In this document: positions 60,626 to 64,000 of the stretch, piece by piece | Numbering within the stretch: the stretch's first letter is position 1 | Layout: every line of letters begins with the position of its first letter | NCBI GenBank assembly: GCA_001936135.1 | Contig: CP012820.1 | Coordinates: forward strand, 1,488,001 to 1,552,000 | Source of the DNA: Saccharomycopsis fibuligera x Saccharomycopsis cf. fibuligera | Taxonomy: Eukaryota > Ascomycota > Saccharomycetes > Ascoideales > Saccharomycopsidaceae | DNA: 64,000 nucleotides | Direction of reading: 5' to 3' | Notes under the pieces: model-generated | Told to the model about the DNA's origin: nothing | The model's database searches: none | Seen by the model: the letters and a program-made list of their open reading frames with translations, nothing else | Made by a program: the position numbers and the translations under genes

Positions 60626-61883
60626 ATTGCTGCTTAATAATGGTTGATTAAAACTTGTAGCTTGCTGCTTCTGTTGTTGTTTTGTTGTTTTGCGCTGTTA
60701 AGATTGTTTTTGTTTTTCCTAGGCGTTAAAAAAATATGCAGACGGCCTCTGGGAAAAAGTAGCAAATTAAACAAATTGATGCAAATCAAAAACAGTTCAA
60801 GCAAAGGGGAGAGCGCTGTGACAGCAACTAAGTCCTTTGCCTTTGAGAACTACTGTGACAGGTCTGATCTGCGCAGTCCTATAATGTGTGCACAGTACTA
60901 GATATAACGAAAGAGTGAACCAGGGAGAAAAAGTCAAAGGCCAGAAGGATAGAAAAAAGTAAAAAATAAAAAAAATTAGACTAGTTTTGAAAGTGTTCGA
61001 AAAATAGCAGCAGAACGGGAAAACGAAAAAAGAAAGCCACACACGCACAGCAAAAGGAAGAGTAAGCGGCTAGAGTGTAAGTGAATATCTGGGTATTAAT
61101 CTAAATGCTGGGCCTGGAATTCCTTAAGATAGAAACTTTGCTCGCTTGTCAGAAACGTGGATTTCTGACTGCTTTGAGAAAGAAAAGCGAATCAGCCAGT
61201 GAGTGGCGAGCTGGCAATAGTGTGATTGTACTGTAGTGTAGTGTAGTGTAGTGTAGTGTAGTATTTTGGCGCTTAGTAACAGGTGTAGGTGAATAAAAGA
61301 AAAGAGAGAAAAAGAGCAGTAGCAAACACAAAGGGCGATAGAAAAAGAATAGCAGAACAGGAAGAGAATAGGATAGAAAGACGGAGCAATACAGGGAGGA
61401 AAGGATCAATCAATGGAATAGCGAAAAGAGAAGAGAGAAGAAGAGAAGAGAAGAGGATGGTGAGGCACTACGCATGTGTTGCGTGTGGTGGGTCCCAGTC
61501 GGTGGTAAGTGCAGTGCACTGAACGCTTATAGAGCAACCAGATTTACCCTCCATATCACATCTGGTATACCCGCACCGCTGGTCTACACACCCCGGCGCG
61601 GCACTGTGACCGTGCACAGCTGCAGTAGCCGTTATGAGACACTACTTAATTAATGGGCATTACGTCTACTACATCCGATAGAATTACTATTGCTATATTA
61701 ATCAATAACTACCCTAATTACCGCCACGCCTGTTACTTCCTACCTGCGTACAGGCTAAAGTGATCGACGTCCCTCGCCCCGGTACTATACCACGTTAGGC
61801 CATTGGGCTCTCCCATGCAATACGCCCACGTATGCCCCACCACACATCATAAAACTAGTAAACTCAGTGAGCTGCAGGCTAGC
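60626..61883. promoter_or_regulatory. ELL promoter region and TAF7 3' end
   Basis: About 1.26 kb between two minus-strand genes. It contains (GTAGT)n at 61231-61262 and purine-rich AGAGAAG repeats at about 61425-61455. The stretch 61480-61640 is moderately GC-rich. No RNA gene or coding ORF is seen. Confidence 0.5.
61231..61262. repeat. (GTAGT)n pentanucleotide repeat
   Basis: About six GTAGT units in the ELL upstream region. Confidence 0.9.
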
Positions 61884-63863
61884 TTAAAACAAATCATCCA
61901 AAGAAGCATCGTCTTCATCTTCGTCTTCATCTTCACCCACTTCGGCATTTCCTGTATCGGCATTGGGAGTTCCACTATTAGCACTGTTCTTTGTAGCTCC
62001 TGTTGATCCTGCCGCTGCTTCATCGTCCTCGTCGTCAGCTTCCTCGTCTTCCATCTCCTCGTCCTCATCCTCGTCTCCGGCGTTCTCGTTATCTCCATCT
62101 TCGACAAAATAATCGTCGCTTCTGCTTTCCGCCTTCGTATCCTTTTTCTTTTTCTCCTCTTTGTCTTCCTCGGTCTTTAGCTGTCTTTTCTTCATTTCTA
62201 ATTCGTGCTTCAATTTCTGTATTGTGCCTATCACTCTGCCTCTAAGGATCTGGTTGTGGATACTCTTGCATTTCTTTTCCTTGTCCTTGATTGTCGATTC
62301 AAGCTCTGCAATTTCCTCTTTAAGGATCCGGTTGTGTTGCTTAGCTTCGCCGTCTTCCTCATTATCTCCATCGTTATCGTTGTCTTCTTCCTCTTCATCT
62401 TCTTCATCGTCATCATCTTCGTCATCATCATCTTCTTCCTCATCTTGCCCTTCATCAATGACTCCTTCAACTTCCACTTCACGTTCGTCGTCGTCCTGTC
62501 CTTCGTTATTCTCCTGATCACTAGTGTTCTGGAAATTCTCAAGGAATTTGTCAAGGTCTTCATCTCCTTCAATCTCAAATTCTTCTTCTTCGTCCTCTTC
62601 CATGATCTCTTCTGCTGCTTCATCTTCCACCCCACCCGGCTGCGGAGATGAGAAATTATCAGTGCCAGCTGGAGTACTTGCTATTTGATTGCTAAAACTA
62701 GAAGTAGGCGTATGAGCAAACGCTGGAAATCCGTGATTCATATTATAATCACTTTCATTCATTAACTCCAACTGTACAGTTTCAGCTGCTTCGTCAGCAT
62801 CCAAGAGATCTTGTACTTTTTTTTCAATTGTCTCAATGTGTCGAACATTCAATGTTGGTCTAAATCTAGTTTTCCGAACATTGGCCATCGGCGGAGCTAG
62901 CCCATCTGAATGATACTCGTCGATTTGCTTAAACCAATCATATATTATTCGTAGAACTTCCTGGTTGTAGTCATTACCCGCGCTACTCGGGTTCTTTTTG
63001 GGTTTGGTCTCATCATCACCATTATCGTCTTCATCATCGTCATCCTCGTTCAATTTATGATTCACAAATATATCGTACTCCTCAGGAGTGATTTTTCTAA
63101 ACACGTACAACATTTGACAGATATCGATTGTCTTGAAAATGTTCTTTTTGTCTACCGACTTGTGACTTTCGATTATTGTTGGCAAATCAACAAGTTTCCC
63201 CAAATAGAAAGAATTATTGATATTTATCGCTGCTCGTTTAGAATCCTTCCATCGAATGCTGATCCCAGATAAATCGCCGCTATCCACACATTGCCTAACA
63301 TAGTCCAATTCAGGATCATTCATCAACCGTAAAATAATCCCTTCTTCAAGCAATGGTTCATTTTCCTTATCAGGAGCCTCCGAGTCGTAACCATCACCTA
63401 ATATATTAAATCTGATCTTTGGCATCACTTTGATCTTTGGTAGGTTATTACTAGTACCACCGCTGCTGCCGCCACTGCCACCAGAACTTCCATTCTTACT
63501 TTTTTTGCCCATAGTTAGCTGATTTTTGGAGTTTTGGTTGAGCTTAAACCGTATCGTCTTGGAAGGATTCAACTTGATTGTCCTCGTCTTGCGTTTCTTC
63601 TGAGCATCTGCTGCTGATGTCGTTCCAATGTTGGTGCTAGGGTCAGTGCCAGTGCCAGCCGACGTCGTTGTCGTCGTTGTTGCTGAATCAGCTTTTCCTG
63701 TTGAATTTAAACCATTATCATCACTTGGTGGTTTAATTTTGACTTTTAGCTTCTTCCTATTCTTTTCCGTGCCGTTACCATTGCCACTACTGCTGTCGTG
63801 AGTGCCCGACACTACCACGTCACCAGTACTAAATGAACTGTTCTTTAACTTAATCTTAACCAT
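61884..63863 (-). CDS. TAF7: TFIID subunit Taf7
   Basis: A 659-residue protein with the TAFII55 domain. The core runs from EEGIILRLMNDPELDYVRQC (about 173-192) through INNSFYLGKLVDLPTIIESH and IDICQMLYVF to the signature SDGLAPPMANVRKTRFRP (about 328-345), which closely resembles the DGLTPPMKNVRKRRFR block of Taf7 proteins. The N-terminal 150 residues are basic/Ser/Thr/Gly-rich. The C-terminus is extremely acidic (several Asp/Glu runs) around a coiled coil (about 520-585). Taf7 binds Taf1 and regulates its activity in the promoter-recognition complex TFIID. The ATG at 63863 gives MVKIKLKN; the remaining 137 bases of the window are its AT-rich promoter. Confidence 0.92.
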   Translation of the reverse strand: MVKIKLKNSSFSTGDVVVSGTHDSSSGNGNGTEKNRKKLKVKIKPPSDDNGLNSTGKADSATTTTTTSAGTGTDPSTNIGTTSAADAQKKRKTRTIKLNPSKTIRFKLNQNSKNQLTMGKKSKNGSSGGSGGSSGGTSNNLPKIKVMPKIRFNILGDGYDSEAPDKENEPLLEEGIILRLMNDPELDYVRQCVDSGDLSGISIRWKDSKRAAININNSFYLGKLVDLPTIIESHKSVDKKNIFKTIDICQMLYVFRKITPEEYDIFVNHKLNEDDDDEDDNGDDETKPKKNPSSAGNDYNQEVLRIIYDWFKQIDEYHSDGLAPPMANVRKTRFRPTLNVRHIETIEKKVQDLLDADEAAETVQLELMNESDYNMNHGFPAFAHTPTSSFSNQIASTPAGTDNFSSPQPGGVEDEAAEEIMEEDEEEEFEIEGDEDLDKFLENFQNTSDQENNEGQDDDEREVEVEGVIDEGQDEEEDDDDEDDDDEEDEEEEDNDNDGDNEEDGEAKQHNRILKEEIAELESTIKDKEKKCKSIHNQILRGRVIGTIQKLKHELEMKKRQLKTEEDKEEKKKKDTKAESRSDDYFVEDGDNENAGDEDEDEEMEDEEADDEDDEAAAGSTGATKNSANSGTPNADTGNAEVGEDEDEDEDDASLDDLF

Positions 63864-64000
63864 TATTGCAAGGATTTTGATTCTATTATCTTAGTATTTA
63901 CTACTGTTATTATTGTTATTTGATGGTGTTTGTATTATAAATGAGATTGATTAAGGTGGTTATTTTGGTATTATATCAATTTGATTCTCTCTCGTACAAG

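Noticed and set aside
62161-62651. 118- and 148-codon plus-strand frames opposite TAF7
   Set aside because: Ser/Phe/Leu runs are the complement of the Asp/Glu codons of the TAF7 acidic tail.

Overview
This 64-kb window is nuclear DNA of a budding yeast, most likely from the CTG clade (Candida/Lodderomyces type). The protein set is yeast-like, genes are nearly intronless, and proteins carry many Asn, Ser, Gln and Asp runs. An ELL elongation factor, absent from Saccharomyces, is present. The sequence also suggests that CTG is read as serine: the only CTG in the first active-site motif of an aspartyl-protease relative falls where the family has Ser, and the highly expressed malate synthase gene has no in-frame CTG that I could find. 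Heavy Asn/Gln/Ser homopolymers suggest Lodderomyces elongisporus or a close relative, but I cannot prove the species.

Layout from left to right. 1-12 kb: a truncated Sro9/La-motif-like gene, GPI12 (GPI anchor synthesis), a mitochondrial PPR-like protein, YTP1, the Golgi ubiquitin ligase TUL1, and a mitochondrial protein resembling ribosomal subunit mL50. 12-24 kb: a very large Sec7-PH ARF exchange factor, an Atg38-like autophagy protein, and condensin subunit YCG1. 24-29.5 kb: a second large mitochondrial helical-repeat protein and the vacuolar TRP channel YVC1. 30-35.5 kb: two divergent secreted-protein genes. One is of unknown function; the other is a degenerate aspartyl protease with a repeat-bearing pro-region. 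36-45 kb: malate synthase, a GC-rich gene-free stretch of about 3 kb, and a MYB transcription factor with an upstream ORF. 45.9-64 kb: PMS1, FKH2 (with a 511-nt intron that I reconstructed), an unrecognised protein with a possible nuclease-fold motif, a candidate small spliced gene, ELL and TAF7.

Most genes are independent housekeeping genes. Links visible in the sequence are regulatory. A carbon-source-responsive element and a tandem CCAAT duplication precede malate synthase. An MCB site precedes PMS1. AATTTT-type growth elements precede three putative mitochondrial genes, and an exact 15-mer (two A-tracts, two AATT cores) recurs at three places.

The least explained items are the pseudo-protease with its repeats, the GC-rich island, the uORF overlapping the MYB start in an ATGA configuration, and the possible PD-(D/E)XK protein. 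Several start codons given here were moved to the first plausible ATG after rejecting GTG/TTG-initiated extensions.
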